64,000 bases of DNA from a bacterium. GTDB taxonomy: Bacteria; Bdellovibrionota_B; Oligoflexia; Silvanigrellales; Silvanigrellaceae. A program made the translations under genes and the position numbers. Each line of letters starts with the position of its first letter. Position 1 is the first letter of the stretch. Of this stretch, positions 1-8,947 are shown in pieces. The notes below the pieces were generated by a model that was not told where the DNA came from, did no database searches, and saw only the letters and a program-made list of their open reading frames with translations. Location of the stretch: assembly GCA_009918675.1 (NCBI GenBank), contig RGDM01000014.1:1-64000 (forward strand), written 5' to 3'.

Positions 1-133
1 CATCGGCGATCACTGTGGGTTTCGGAGGGACACACAAGACGACTAAACCACAAAGCAGAATTGTCACACCGCTACCAATTGCAAACACGAGAGACCGTGA
101 GAAAGCTTCCGATTTTTTTTCCGGCGAATTCAT
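1..133 (-). CDS. N-terminus of a single-pass membrane protein, truncated by the window edge
   Basis: An ATG at 133 (minus strand) opens a frame with no stop through base 1, giving 44 residues. They begin MNSPEKKSEAFSR, followed by one hydrophobic segment (about residues 15-36) and then VPPKPTVIAD. A GGGG sequence lies six bases before the ATG. It follows rodA by 34 bp on the same strand, so it is probably the next gene of the mre/mrd operon. The charged N-terminus plus one membrane span suggests an inner-membrane-anchored periplasmic protein. The family cannot be told from this fragment. Confidence 0.55.
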   Translation of the reverse strand, partial: MNSPEKKSEAFSRSLVFAIGSGVTILLCGLVVLCVPPKPTVIAD

Positions 134-167
134 TCAATGCCCCGCATGCCCAAAGAAATTCAAAAGC

Positions 168-1304
168 TCAGGTCGACGACATTGCGCGCCGCCTCTCCAC
201 AGCAACGAGCAAGCCAATGCAACTCATAATTGTCAACATGTGACTTCCACCATAGCTGATGAGCGACAAAGGCACACCCACCACAGGAAAAACCCCAACA
301 ACCATTGCAACATTGATAAAGAAATGAAACAAAAAGAAACCCGCCACGCCCAAGGCCATCAATGCGGAAAATGAATCGCGCGCTTTTTCAGCCACCTGAA
401 AAACTTGCAAAAGCAACAAGAGGTAAAGTCCAAAAACAACAACACAGCCAACAAATCCTTGCTCTTCCGCCCAAACAGAAAAGGCAAAGTCTGTATGACG
501 TTCAGGCAAAAAGCTGAGTTGGCTTTGCGTTCCTTGTTGAAAGCCACGCCCCCAAACACCACCACTTCCCACTGCAATCATACTCTGAATGGAGTGATAA
601 CCCGCACCTTTTGGATCGCGCATCGGATTAAGAAAGTTAAGCACACGCTGCTTTTGGTAATCATAAAGAATAAAGTTCCAGGCAACGATGGATGCAGTGA
701 GGCCCGTTAGCGCAACGATTGCCAAACTCATCCAGTTGATGCGCACGAATGCGATTTGAAAACAGCCAATGAGCAAGACAAGACCAGCCGTTCCTAGGTC
801 AGGCTGACCCAACACAAGTAGAAACGGAATTCCGATGACGATGATCTGCCGCCACAGGGTGAGCAACGTAAACTCATACACACCTTTTACATACGCGAAA
901 CTTCTTGCCGTGATGAGAATAATCACAAACTTGGCAAGCTCGCTGGGCTGAATTCGAACCGGACCAACCGCAAGCCAGCGCTGCGAGCCTTTCGCGACTT
1001 GACCGCTGATATCCACCGCCAGCAGCAAAGCGCAAACCACCAGATAACTAAAGAGAGTCAATCGTTCGATGGTCCGAACATCAAAAATGACTCCCCAAAA
1101 AATCATCGCCAATGTCCCGAGAGCAACCCAATGAAGTTGGTCATTGAAACGCCCGGGTGACACGTCTGCACCTGAAGCGCTGTACAAATTAAACAGACCA
1201 ATTGAAATCATCAGGTAAACAGTAACAATCAAAGACCAAGGAGTGCCGCGAAAGCGTTCTTTGAGCAATTGCCAAAATAAAAGCACTTTGCTGTACTCCT
1301 TCAA
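168..1304 (-). CDS. rodA: RodA, SEDS-family peptidoglycan glycosyltransferase
   Basis: This is the polytopic SEDS glycan polymerase that works with PBP2 in cell elongation. Family signatures are visible: QPDLGTAG at residues 167-174, LPERHTDF at 266-273 and GVPLSLISYGG at 343-353, with about ten hydrophobic spans. At 378 residues it has the usual length. The start is uncertain. A TTG at 1304 overlaps the PBP2 stop (TTGA), but a GTG at 1286 is better placed, with AAGGAG nine bases upstream, and would shorten the protein by six residues. It is the fourth gene of mreC-mreD-mrdA-rodA. The assignment is firm. Confidence 0.95.
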   Translation of the reverse strand: MKEYSKVLLFWQLLKERFRGTPWSLIVTVYLMISIGLFNLYSASGADVSPGRFNDQLHWVALGTLAMIFWGVIFDVRTIERLTLFSYLVVCALLLAVDISGQVAKGSQRWLAVGPVRIQPSELAKFVIILITARSFAYVKGVYEFTLLTLWRQIIVIGIPFLLVLGQPDLGTAGLVLLIGCFQIAFVRINWMSLAIVALTGLTASIVAWNFILYDYQKQRVLNFLNPMRDPKGAGYHSIQSMIAVGSGGVWGRGFQQGTQSQLSFLPERHTDFAFSVWAEEQGFVGCVVVFGLYLLLLLQVFQVAEKARDSFSALMALGVAGFFLFHFFINVAMVVGVFPVVGVPLSLISYGGSHMLTIMSCIGLLVAVERRRAMSST

Positions 1305-3201
1305 TCGCCAGGTGAATCGTTGATGATTCCTGAATCAACCTCTTCTTCATCTTCGAGCCGCTCAGGTGGCAGAACATCGATGTTGGGCGAGACGCGAGAT
1401 TCATCCAAGGGAGTCTTTCTTTCCGCCATGATCTGCGCATTTTTACCCGCTGGAAACTTTTCCGGGTGTGCCTTCCGCAGGTAAGCCTCCAATACTTTTT
1501 GCACAATCGGTGCAGCTTGCGCGCCACCGCCGCCGCCGTCAAACTCGCTCAGCGCAACAACGGCAATTTCAGGATAGCAATGAGGAAACCAGGAACCTGT
1601 GCTCGCTTACCCGTTCCGGTAGGGCTCATCACCACATCTTGCAAACCCGCTTTCACGAGTGCCAGATTTTCTGGTTTGTAGGTGACTCGTTTGCGCAAGA
1701 GTGACCTCTCTTCGGCAACTGTCTTGCCCGACGGATCAACAATTTTCTTGAGCAAATAGGGACGAAATACTTTTCCACCATTTCCAACCGCCGCCATCAT
1801 CGAAACGATCTGCAAGGGAGTCATCAAATTGTAACCTTGCCCAATCGAGACGTTGATGGTGTCACCACTTTGCCAAGGCGCGCCCTTTGTTTGCAGCTTC
1901 CACCCGGTCGATGGAACAATGCCTGTCACCTCCATATTGAGGTCGAGTCCAGTCTTCTCACCCAAACCAAACGCCCGCGCCCATTTTGCGATGCGATCAA
2001 CACCAAGCAGGTTGCCGACCTGATAGAAATAGACGTCGCAGCTCTGCTCAAGTGCTCGGCGCAGGTTTACAACGCCATGACCAGTCTTTTTCCAGCAGCG
2101 CCATTTTCCATTACCTAGCGAGAACACACCGTTGCAAGAGTATGTTTTCTGCGGGTTGGTCACCCCTTCTTCGAGTGCAGCAAGGGCAGTAAGGATTTTG
2201 AAGACGGACCCAGGTGGGTATGCACCGCCAGTGACTTTATCCAGCAGAGGTTTAAATGGGTTTGTTTGCAGGAGCTGCCAATCTTCACCGGTGAGTCCAT
2301 CCTGATACATCGACAAACTAAAGTTTGGGTGACTCACATAGGCGAGAATTTCTCCGTTCTGCGCATTCATAGCGACAACGGCACCATTCTTGTTACGGAA
2401 CGCATCAACTGCAGCGCGTTGAATGTCATCATCGATGGTCAGCCACATATCGAATCCGCGCTGACCATTCCTTCTTGCGCTCATGCCAAAATCCATCGCC
2501 GCGCTTGATTGCAAACGACCATAGGCATCGACCTGGAGATAATCTTTCCCTTCCACGCCGCGCATGAAATTTTCGAATTTCTTCTCAACTCCCATTTTAC
2601 CGATAATCGACCCAACGCGGTATTGGTAATCACGAGACGCACCATTGAGTGTGTCGAGTTCGCGGCCGGTAACTTCGCCCAAATAACCAAACAGATGTGC
2701 AGAGTCGCTGCGCTGATAGTCGCGCCGCGGGGCTGTATCAACATCGACTCCCGGCAGAAAGAATTTGTTGGATTCCATCATTGCCACTTCGTGCAGCGTG
2801 AGATTTCGCTTGATGCGCACAGGAACAAAATGAGGAACACTTGCAGCTTCCGCGAGTCTCTTTTCGATTTGATCGAGCGGAATGCTAAAAAGCTCAGATA
2901 CGATCCGCAAAGTCTGTTCTTTATTTTGCAAGTATTGCGGAATGATCACCAAATCAAAAAATGGCCTATTGGCGAGCATCAGACTTCCATTGCGGTCATA
3001 AATAAGACCGCGTGGTGCTGGGCGAGTCACTTCACGCACTCGGTTACGCTCAGACGCAATAGAGAAGTCTTTGCCTTTCAAGATTTGCAGATACCACAAT
3101 CGACCAACCAGCGAGATGACCAAGAAAATAAAAACCGCAATCGCAACGTAAATACGTCGCGCATCAATGAGGAGTTCAGATTTGAAACGACTCTCAGCCA
3201 C
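1301..3201 (-). pseudogene. mrdA: Penicillin-binding protein 2 (MrdA), frame broken with the KTG active-site box missing
   Basis: PBP2 is the monofunctional transpeptidase of cell elongation. From a GTG start at 3201 (GGAG upstream) the frame shows a membrane anchor (about residues 18-36), the dimerisation domain and the transpeptidase domain with SVFK (332-335) and SCD (387-389). The frame stops at 1549 just after SPTGTGKRA (526-534). The family's C-terminus resumes in another frame from about 1597 (WFPHCYPEIAVV, then GGAQAAPIVQKVLEAY) and runs to a stop at 1301, overlapping rodA. The intervening segment, which should carry the KTGT box, is absent from all frames. This is therefore a deletion plus frameshift, either real or an assembly error. 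Confidence 0.85.
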
Positions 3202-3215
3202 GCGTTAGTCTCTCC

Positions 3216-3761
3216 TTAACTTTCCACCAGTTCTTGGCGGTGATCCCTTCGCGCACTTGCATCAAATAATCCATCCAACTGGGCAAAAAAAGCAAACAGC
3301 GGCACGGATGCCAAAGTTGTCATCATGAAACCCGGTGCGACTCGCCAAATAAATTGCCAGACTTCGGGAGCCCGCTGAGCTTTACTGAGACTTCCATAAA
3401 TGAGAACGAATTTCAGACAAAAGATTCCTGCAAAAATCAAAAACTGACTACTCAATTTATGAAGTGCAAAAAAGCGAGCAAGAATGTTAGAGATGACCAA
3501 AGCAAGCAAATAGAACATCAAAAAGAAACCATCGGGTGCGCCAGAAAACATGTGCATCAAAGCAGCGACGATAAAAATTCGCAACAAAGCACCAAATAGC
3601 AAATGCTCAATTGAAACATACACCACGAACACAGTCGCAAGATCTAAATGTAGCCATGGCGAATGCATCCGGCCAAGGATATAGGATTGAAAATAAACAA
3701 GCACCATTGCCACAAGGATCATGACTGAGGCATGCACTTGCCACGCTCGAAGGCGGATCAT
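3216..3761 (-). CDS. mreD: MreD, rod-shape-determining membrane protein
   Basis: This 181-residue protein has five or six hydrophobic spans. It lies between mreC and the PBP2 gene in the conserved mreC-mreD-mrdA order. Sequence similarity in the MreD family is low, so the call rests on size, topology and position. It starts 2 bp after the mreC stop, so translation is probably coupled. MreD is an inner-membrane part of the elongasome that helps organise MreC and PBP2. The C-terminus (residues 165-181) is short and charged. Confidence 0.85.
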   Translation of the reverse strand: MIRLRAWQVHASVMILVAMVLVYFQSYILGRMHSPWLHLDLATVFVVYVSIEHLLFGALLRIFIVAALMHMFSGAPDGFFLMFYLLALVISNILARFFALHKLSSQFLIFAGIFCLKFVLIYGSLSKAQRAPEVWQFIWRVAPGFMMTTLASVPLFAFFAQLDGLFDASARRDHRQELVES

Positions 3762-3763
3762 TC

Positions 3764-4663
3764 TTAGCCTCCTGAGCGGCCAGGAACAGATTCAACCAGA
3801 CGCTTCATCCAATCAACACCACCAACTTTGCGGATCACATCTACTTCACGGCTGCTTCTGAGAAGAATCAGAGCCTCAGACACCTCCGCAAAGTTGACAG
3901 CAGGTTCAACTTCAATCACCTGAGTGACACCATCGGGCTCAACCCGAATGCGACTCACTTTGCCAACACCAATGCCGCGTGGGAATGGCCCGGTCAGTCC
4001 ACTGGTCACAATTTCATCACCCACAATAACCCGACTGCCGCGATCTGCATATTTAAAAAGCATTGCTTGCCCAGAGCTCCCCTCAAGCATTCCACGCCGA
4101 CGATTGCGGGCAACAATGACGTCAAGGTTCGAGTTTGGGTCATTGAGCAAAAGAACATCAGAATACGAGCCGACGGTGCGCATCACGACTCCCACGGCAC
4201 CTTCGGCAGCAACGACCCCCATTCCCGGAAGGACACCCTCTGACTCGCCCCGATTCAACCGAATACTTTTATACAGAAAGCTTGGATCTCCGCTCTGAAC
4301 CTGACCAGAAACGAACTTAAGGCTGACTTGCCTGACGAAATTAAGCAGCTTCTGCAACCGCTCATTCTCGTTCTCGACCTCTTTAAGCATCTGCATTTTG
4401 ACCGACAATTTGGCATTTTCTTCTTTGAGACGCTCCGCTTCGACGCGCGCGCCACGGAGGTCAACATAAGAACGAATGAGCCCGGTTGATTGATGAATGA
4501 GAACATTGAAAAGGGTTTCGACCGGACGACTGACTGTGTAAACAAGCTTTTCAACAAACGAGAGGTCGCGCCGTGCAGCAACGTCTGACGAATAGAATGC
4601 AAATGGAAAAACAAATGCACTCAAAACAAGCAAGGCAAAACCATATCTGCGAAACACGAGCAT
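3764..4663 (-). CDS. mreC: MreC, rod-shape-determining protein
   Basis: MreC is a bitopic inner-membrane protein whose periplasmic part activates PBP2-RodA. The 299-residue product has one N-terminal span (about 8-25), a coiled coil (about 70-110, rich in E, K and L) and the double beta-barrel domain with GMGVVAAEGAVGVV and VTSGLTGPFPRGIGVG motifs. The start ATG has AGGA upstream. MreB normally precedes MreC but is not here: the upstream neighbour is the divergent parvulin gene. A perfect 14-bp palindrome and a TATAAA box lie in the shared upstream region. Confidence 0.93.
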   Translation of the reverse strand: MLVFRRYGFALLVLSAFVFPFAFYSSDVAARRDLSFVEKLVYTVSRPVETLFNVLIHQSTGLIRSYVDLRGARVEAERLKEENAKLSVKMQMLKEVENENERLQKLLNFVRQVSLKFVSGQVQSGDPSFLYKSIRLNRGESEGVLPGMGVVAAEGAVGVVMRTVGSYSDVLLLNDPNSNLDVIVARNRRRGMLEGSSGQAMLFKYADRGSRVIVGDEIVTSGLTGPFPRGIGVGKVSRIRVEPDGVTQVIEVEPAVNFAEVSEALILLRSSREVDVIRKVGGVDWMKRLVESVPGRSGG

Positions 4664-4688
4664 GGTGGAGTCCTACCGGGTGAGCTTT

Positions 4689-4713
4689 TTGAGTTAACTC
4701 AATCAATTTATAG
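4689..4713. promoter_or_regulatory. Palindrome and possible -10 box between mreC and the parvulin gene
   Basis: TTGAGTTAACTCAA (4689-4702) is a perfect 14-bp palindrome. Reading towards mreC, a TATAAA (4708-4713) sits just upstream of it, so the palindrome would lie near a start of transcription. It is nested inside a wider inverted repeat: GTGAGCTTT at 4680-4688 and AAAGCTCAC at 4731-4739. This looks like an operator, but the regulator is unknown and the -35 is poor. Confidence 0.35.
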
Positions 4714-4846
4714 CCACTTGGTTGAAAAAGAAAGCTCACGTGTTAAAAGATTCCAAGGTTCATGTCATTGTCTGTCGTCTTCCAGAGTACCGGCCACAGT
4801 GGTTTACGGTTGTCTCGGCTCGACTCAGCTCATTTTCGAGGCAAGC

Positions 4847-6382
4847 ATGCGTTTGTCAACCAAGTCACTTCTCTCTCCGAGTGCAAAATCACTGGCCGTT
4901 GGAATAGTGATTGCACTAGGTGTGCTTGCGTTTGCCGTGACTGGCATTTCGCCCAACCGCTCGCAAATGGATAGCCATTTGGCTGCACAGGTTGGAAATC
5001 AACCGGTGACCATGGTCGAGCTGCAGCGCGCCGTTGAAAATTTAAATCGGCAAACTGGCAACGAAGCAGGCCGGCGAGAAGCGAACATTCAGTCTTCACT
5101 CAATCAACTCATCCAAGAAAAAGTGATGCTCGAAGAGGCCACACGAATTGGTTGGTCCCCAAGCGATCTCGAAGTGGCGAGCTGGATCCGAAAACGGCCT
5201 GAATTTCAGAACGAGAAAACAAAACAATTCGACATTGCCATTTATAAAAAATTCCTCAAAAGCGGGTACATCAGCGAACTTGATTTTTTTAAACAAGGCC
5301 GTGAGTCTTTGACGCTTGAGAAAATGAGCGCATTGCTCTCGCTTCCCGACGCAACACCGAAGGCGATTCTCGTCGAAAAATCGCAGCGGGACACAACTGA
5401 ATTCCAGCTCGAATTCGCCAACATCCAACCGAGCGAAAGCAAACTCAATGAAAAGTTGAGCGCTGAAGCAAAAAAATACGCCGCTGATTCAGCCAACGAA
5501 AAAGGCTTGAAGGACGCTTGGGAAGCGAGCAAATCGGAGTTTATCAGGCCTGCCCAAGTGCGTGCACTGTCTATCCTAGTCTCTCACAAAGACGCTCAAC
5601 GCGCCGAAGGCGACGCCAAGACCCGCAGCAAAGAACAAGCACGACAAATGATTGAAGACGTGCAGAAGAAAATCGCCAGCGGTGAATCTTTTGCAAATAT
5701 TGCTGGAAGTACCAACGATGATGCGAGCGCCAAGCAAGCCAAGGGCGATATTGGCTGGATTGACAGCACTAATATTGATGCCGCAACTGCAGCCTCGGCG
5801 TTTGCGCTCAGCAAAGACAAACCCCTGTCCGGAATTATTGAAACCCCATTTGGCTTCCGTTTGCTGCAATGGCAAGAGTCACGCGATCGGCTCGAACGCA
5901 AATACGAAGATGCCAAAGAGGAACTTGCAAAGCGCGCTCTGAGCGAAAAAATAAAAACAGAAATGAGCACTGAACTTGAAAAGAACATCAACAAACTTCT
6001 CTCTGAAAAGAAGTTCAACGAAATTGAGCCGCTTATTCAAGCCAATGGATTGCAGTGGAAAACCGTGAAAAAGCCGGTCACCCCACGCACACGATTTATC
6101 GAAGATCTCGGCCCCTCCGAGCCGCTGATGAACGTGCTTTTCTCGCTCAAAAACAAAGGCGACATGCCCAAGGAAATTCTCGATTTCGCAGGACGTAAAT
6201 CACTGGTTCGATTGGTCAGCCGAAAAGAAGGCACGACACCCGACGCTGAGAAAATCAAGCGCCTGCAAATGGCAGATGCCCGCGTATCAGCGCAGACATT
6301 CATTTCAACCATGCAACGCAAACTTTTCGACATCTACACCAACAACAAAGAAATCAAGAGAAACCTGGAGCTACTCCGCTAA
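4847..6382 (+). CDS. Membrane-anchored parvulin-type peptidyl-prolyl isomerase (PpiD/SurA-like)
   Basis: This is a predicted periplasmic folding factor. The chosen ATG (4847, GAGG five bases upstream) gives 511 residues. A single N-terminal hydrophobic anchor (about 16-34) is followed by a SurA_N-like helical region and a PpiC rotamase domain (about 235-350) with SGESFANIA, GDIGWID and TPFGFRLLQWQESR. The C-terminal third is charged and helical. The membrane anchor and single rotamase domain resemble PpiD more than SurA. It is divergent from mreC and overlaps nadK by one base (TAATG), so the two are co-translated. Confidence 0.85.
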   Translation: MRLSTKSLLSPSAKSLAVGIVIALGVLAFAVTGISPNRSQMDSHLAAQVGNQPVTMVELQRAVENLNRQTGNEAGRREANIQSSLNQLIQEKVMLEEATRIGWSPSDLEVASWIRKRPEFQNEKTKQFDIAIYKKFLKSGYISELDFFKQGRESLTLEKMSALLSLPDATPKAILVEKSQRDTTEFQLEFANIQPSESKLNEKLSAEAKKYAADSANEKGLKDAWEASKSEFIRPAQVRALSILVSHKDAQRAEGDAKTRSKEQARQMIEDVQKKIASGESFANIAGSTNDDASAKQAKGDIGWIDSTNIDAATAASAFALSKDKPLSGIIETPFGFRLLQWQESRDRLERKYEDAKEELAKRALSEKIKTEMSTELEKNINKLLSEKKFNEIEPLIQANGLQWKTVKKPVTPRTRFIEDLGPSEPLMNVLFSLKNKGDMPKEILDFAGRKSLVRLVSRKEGTTPDAEKIKRLQMADARVSAQTFISTMQRKLFDIYTNNKEIKRNLELLR

Positions 6383-7350
6383 TGCTTGCGAGACCCAGCT
6401 CGGGCGAATCACGACCCCCTCTCACAGACGTAGTCGTGATTCAGAAAAAAACTGCTCTTGAGCGCTACGCGAATGAATTCAAATCGGATTCCGCGCGCAC
6501 ATATTTTTTGCGTGACGGTCAAAATGATGAAACTCTGCAAAAAGCCCACAATCAACACTGCCAAACTCTCGACAGCTTGTTGGCAATGCTGACCGAACAG
6601 AGTCTTTCGTACTCTCTTCACACCCTTGACGATTTGAACGGCGACGGCAATGCAGGCTTGTTTCCTTATCAATTCGGGACACACCCAGGCCTTCAATCCA
6701 GGCTGAATTTGGTGCTCACGGTGGGCGGTGATGGAACCTTATTGCGGACCAGCCATTTCGTTGGTGGCGAGACACGAATGCTCGGAATCAACTCCGTTCC
6801 TCAGCATTCCGTTGGCCATTTATGCGCACTCAAACCCGAAACACTTGAACGCGGACTCCAGGATATTTTATCCAGCCAGCGTGCTGCCAAACACGTCCGT
6901 CGACTGGTGGCACGCACTTCTAAAGGCGATGCTTTGCCTTATGCGCTGAATGATATTTATTTTGGCCACCAACACCCCGCTTCTGCCAGTCGCTACACAC
7001 TGTCAATTGAAGGTCCGCGCGCTCTGAGTGAGCGTCAGCTTTCGAGCGGATTGTGGATCTCCACCGCCGCTGGCAGTACAGCGGCAATCCGCTCTTATGG
7101 CTTAGGCGCGCTCGATGTCACATCAAACCAATATTTAGTTGCTGTGCGTGAACCTTACGTGCATCCAGATCATCACCTGACCTTGACCAAACTTGCCCTT
7201 GACGGTGACCATGAAAGCGTCACTCTGTTCTCACGCATGCGGCACGGAATCGTCTGTATTGATGGTCCTGTCACGGCATGTGTGCTTGGCTTCGGAGATA
7301 CCCTTGAGGTAGGTCTCGCTCCCGAGGGAATGCTGATGATTTACGTGTGA
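6382..7350 (+). CDS. nadK: NAD kinase
   Basis: The enzyme phosphorylates NAD to NADP in the cytoplasm. The 322-residue protein carries the diagnostic GGDGTLLRTSHF motif (about residues 115-126), GINSVPQHSVGHL, ALNDIYFGH and the glycine-rich GLWISTAAGSTAAI segment of the ATP-NAD kinase fold. The N-terminal 50 residues are longer than usual and polar. The start ATG overlaps the stop of the upstream parvulin gene by one base (TAATG). No terminator is seen after it before nuoB. Confidence 0.92.
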   Translation: MLARPSSGESRPPLTDVVVIQKKTALERYANEFKSDSARTYFLRDGQNDETLQKAHNQHCQTLDSLLAMLTEQSLSYSLHTLDDLNGDGNAGLFPYQFGTHPGLQSRLNLVLTVGGDGTLLRTSHFVGGETRMLGINSVPQHSVGHLCALKPETLERGLQDILSSQRAAKHVRRLVARTSKGDALPYALNDIYFGHQHPASASRYTLSIEGPRALSERQLSSGLWISTAAGSTAAIRSYGLGALDVTSNQYLVAVREPYVHPDHHLTLTKLALDGDHESVTLFSRMRHGIVCIDGPVTACVLGFGDTLEVGLAPEGMLMIYV

Positions 7351-7467
7351 CCCCTTTGCACACGCGGACGGCACGGCCCGATGAAAGCCGCTCTGCCCAT
7401 CGACAAAGGCGACCCACTTGTGATTAGTTGGAAGTCGTAAGGAAATGCGCTCGTTGGGAGTTGAATC

Positions 7468-7953
7468 ATGAAGCACCACAGCTATGGACAAGAATTTTTC
7501 ATGACGACCAAGGTCGACCAATTTGTGAATTGGGCCCGCCGCAACTCGCTTTGGCCCTATCCTTTTGGAACGGCGTGCTGTGGAATTGAGCTCATGTCGG
7601 TCATGGGTCCAAAATATGACCTGAGCCGTTTCGGCGCGGAGGTTGTTCGCTTCAGCCCACGTCAGGCCGACCTTCTGGTTGTTGCCGGAACAATCACTGA
7701 AAAGATGGCCCCTGTGCTACGTCGCATCTACGATCAGATGTCAGAGCCGAAATGGGTTCTGTCGATGGGTGCATGTGCGTCATCGGGCGGATTCTATCGC
7801 GCATACCATGTCGTACAGGGAATCGACCGCATTGTTCCTGTCGATGTCTACGTTCCAGGCTGCCCGCCAACTCCTGAAGCGGTGATAGACGGAATCATGC
7901 AACTGCAAGAGAAGATCAAAAAGCAGCGTGAAGAAGACAGCAAAGGCGCCTAA
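7468..7953 (+). CDS. nuoB: NADH-quinone oxidoreductase subunit B (orphan)
   Basis: NuoB/PSST is the complex I peripheral-arm subunit that carries Fe-S cluster N2. All four ligands are visible: C37-C38 in TACCGIE, C103 in GACASSGG and C132 in VPGCPPTP. The length (161) is normal. GGGAG lies seven bases before the ATG. No other nuo gene is present between 1 and 64000, which is unusual because nuoB normally sits in nuoA-N. It may be a displaced member of a split nuo set or serve another Fe-S complex of the same superfamily. The family call is firm. Confidence 0.92.
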   Translation: MKHHSYGQEFFMTTKVDQFVNWARRNSLWPYPFGTACCGIELMSVMGPKYDLSRFGAEVVRFSPRQADLLVVAGTITEKMAPVLRRIYDQMSEPKWVLSMGACASSGGFYRAYHVVQGIDRIVPVDVYVPGCPPTPEAVIDGIMQLQEKIKKQREEDSKGA

Positions 7954-8122
7954 CGTTTTGCCGCAGGCCGCCTGTGCTGCATGATTCGAGAGAAAAAGCC
8001 CCGGGCCGGCCCGCTTATTTGAAGCAAAAAGGTGTCAGATTTGTGGAAAAAGTGTCACACACTTCCCTGCCGCTGCGAGCTTCTGCTACAAAGCTGATGT
8101 TAAGGCAGGAGGTTTTTTCAAA
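7954..8122. promoter_or_regulatory. Regulator upstream region with repeated GTGTCA
   Basis: This gap holds a GC-rich self-complementary GGGCCGGCCC (about 8003-8012), possibly part of the end of nuoB. It also holds two direct copies of GTGTCA (8032-8037 and 8052-8057) exactly 20 bp apart with TTGTGG between them. Tandem CTGTCA-type half-sites are typical of PhoB-like OmpR-family regulators, so this may be an autoregulatory site for the next gene. That reading is inference. Confidence 0.35.
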
Positions 8123-8944
8123 GTGACAGAAATAACAGCCACGCACACAACTCGTGAATTTCGGGCGCGCGTGCTCATTATTGAAGACGACCGCGACCTT
8201 AACAATCTCCTGAAATTCACCCTCGAATCAACCAAAGATTACGAAGTCGCATCTCACTTTGACGGCAAAGACGCGCTTGATCGCATCAATTCCTACCGCC
8301 CCCATCTTGTTCTTCTCGATGTCATGCTGCCTCACTTGGAGGGCACTGAAGTTCTTCGTGCCATGCGAAAAAATTCTGAGCTGGCGCCAATTCCTGTGAT
8401 TCTTCTCACGGCGAAGTCGCAGGAATCCGACAAAATCGATGGCTTCGAGGCCGGAGCTGATGACTACATCACCAAGCCCTTTTCTCCACGAGAACTCCTT
8501 CTCCGCGTGCAGGCTCTGATGCGCCGCACAGGTCTGCAGCCACAGCCCACTGCCGCCAGTAGTATTCCAAGTATGCAGAAGATGCGCACTGATACAGCAT
8601 CTTCTTCTCCATCTGAGGCATACTCAGGTGAACGGCAAATTGCCATTGGACCACTGCAAATTTACCCCGAGCAATTCAAAGTCCTTGTGGATGGCGAACC
8701 GGTTGCGCTCACAGCAACTGAATACCAACTGTTACTTTATCTCGCCGAGCGGGTTGGGCGCTTACAAAGCCGCGATGCACTCTTGCAACGGGTCTGGGGA
8801 TACGAGGGGCAACTCAACACCCGCACCGTAGACACACACGTCAAACGACTGCGACAAAAGCTCGGCGACGCGGGTGTTTTGATTGAAACAGTGCACGGGT
8901 TCGGTTATCAGCTTATTGACAACCAGCGTCACAATAAAGCTTGA
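8123..8944 (+). CDS. OmpR/PhoB-family two-component response regulator
   Basis: The GTG start at 8123 follows AGGAGG. The 273-residue protein has a receiver domain (about 16-130) with acidic pair E21/D22, phosphoacceptor D66 in VLLDVMLP, a threonine in LLTAKS and lysine in TKPFS. A 40-residue Ser/Thr/Pro linker follows, then a winged-helix Trans_reg_C domain (about 175-268) with LTATEYQLLLYLAE and RTVDTHVKRLRQKLG. It could be PhoB partnered by the PhoR-like kinase at 11127-12632, but the two are separated by two genes and no pho genes flank them. Confidence 0.9.
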   Translation: MTEITATHTTREFRARVLIIEDDRDLNNLLKFTLESTKDYEVASHFDGKDALDRINSYRPHLVLLDVMLPHLEGTEVLRAMRKNSELAPIPVILLTAKSQESDKIDGFEAGADDYITKPFSPRELLLRVQALMRRTGLQPQPTAASSIPSMQKMRTDTASSSPSEAYSGERQIAIGPLQIYPEQFKVLVDGEPVALTATEYQLLLYLAERVGRLQSRDALLQRVWGYEGQLNTRTVDTHVKRLRQKLGDAGVLIETVHGFGYQLIDNQRHNKA

Positions 8945-8947
8945 ATT

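Noticed and set aside
2509..3219. 236-codon plus-strand frame antisense to PBP2
   Set aside because: No ribosome site, odd composition, and fully covered by a conserved gene on the other strand.
7381..7440. 20-codon frame (MKAALPIDKGDPLVISWKS) between nadK and nuoB
   Set aside because: Too short and without a clear ribosome site; no reason to think it is translated.
7231..7521. 96-codon minus-strand frame across the nadK-nuoB gap
   Set aside because: Covers the end of nadK and start of nuoB, both well supported; no ribosome site.
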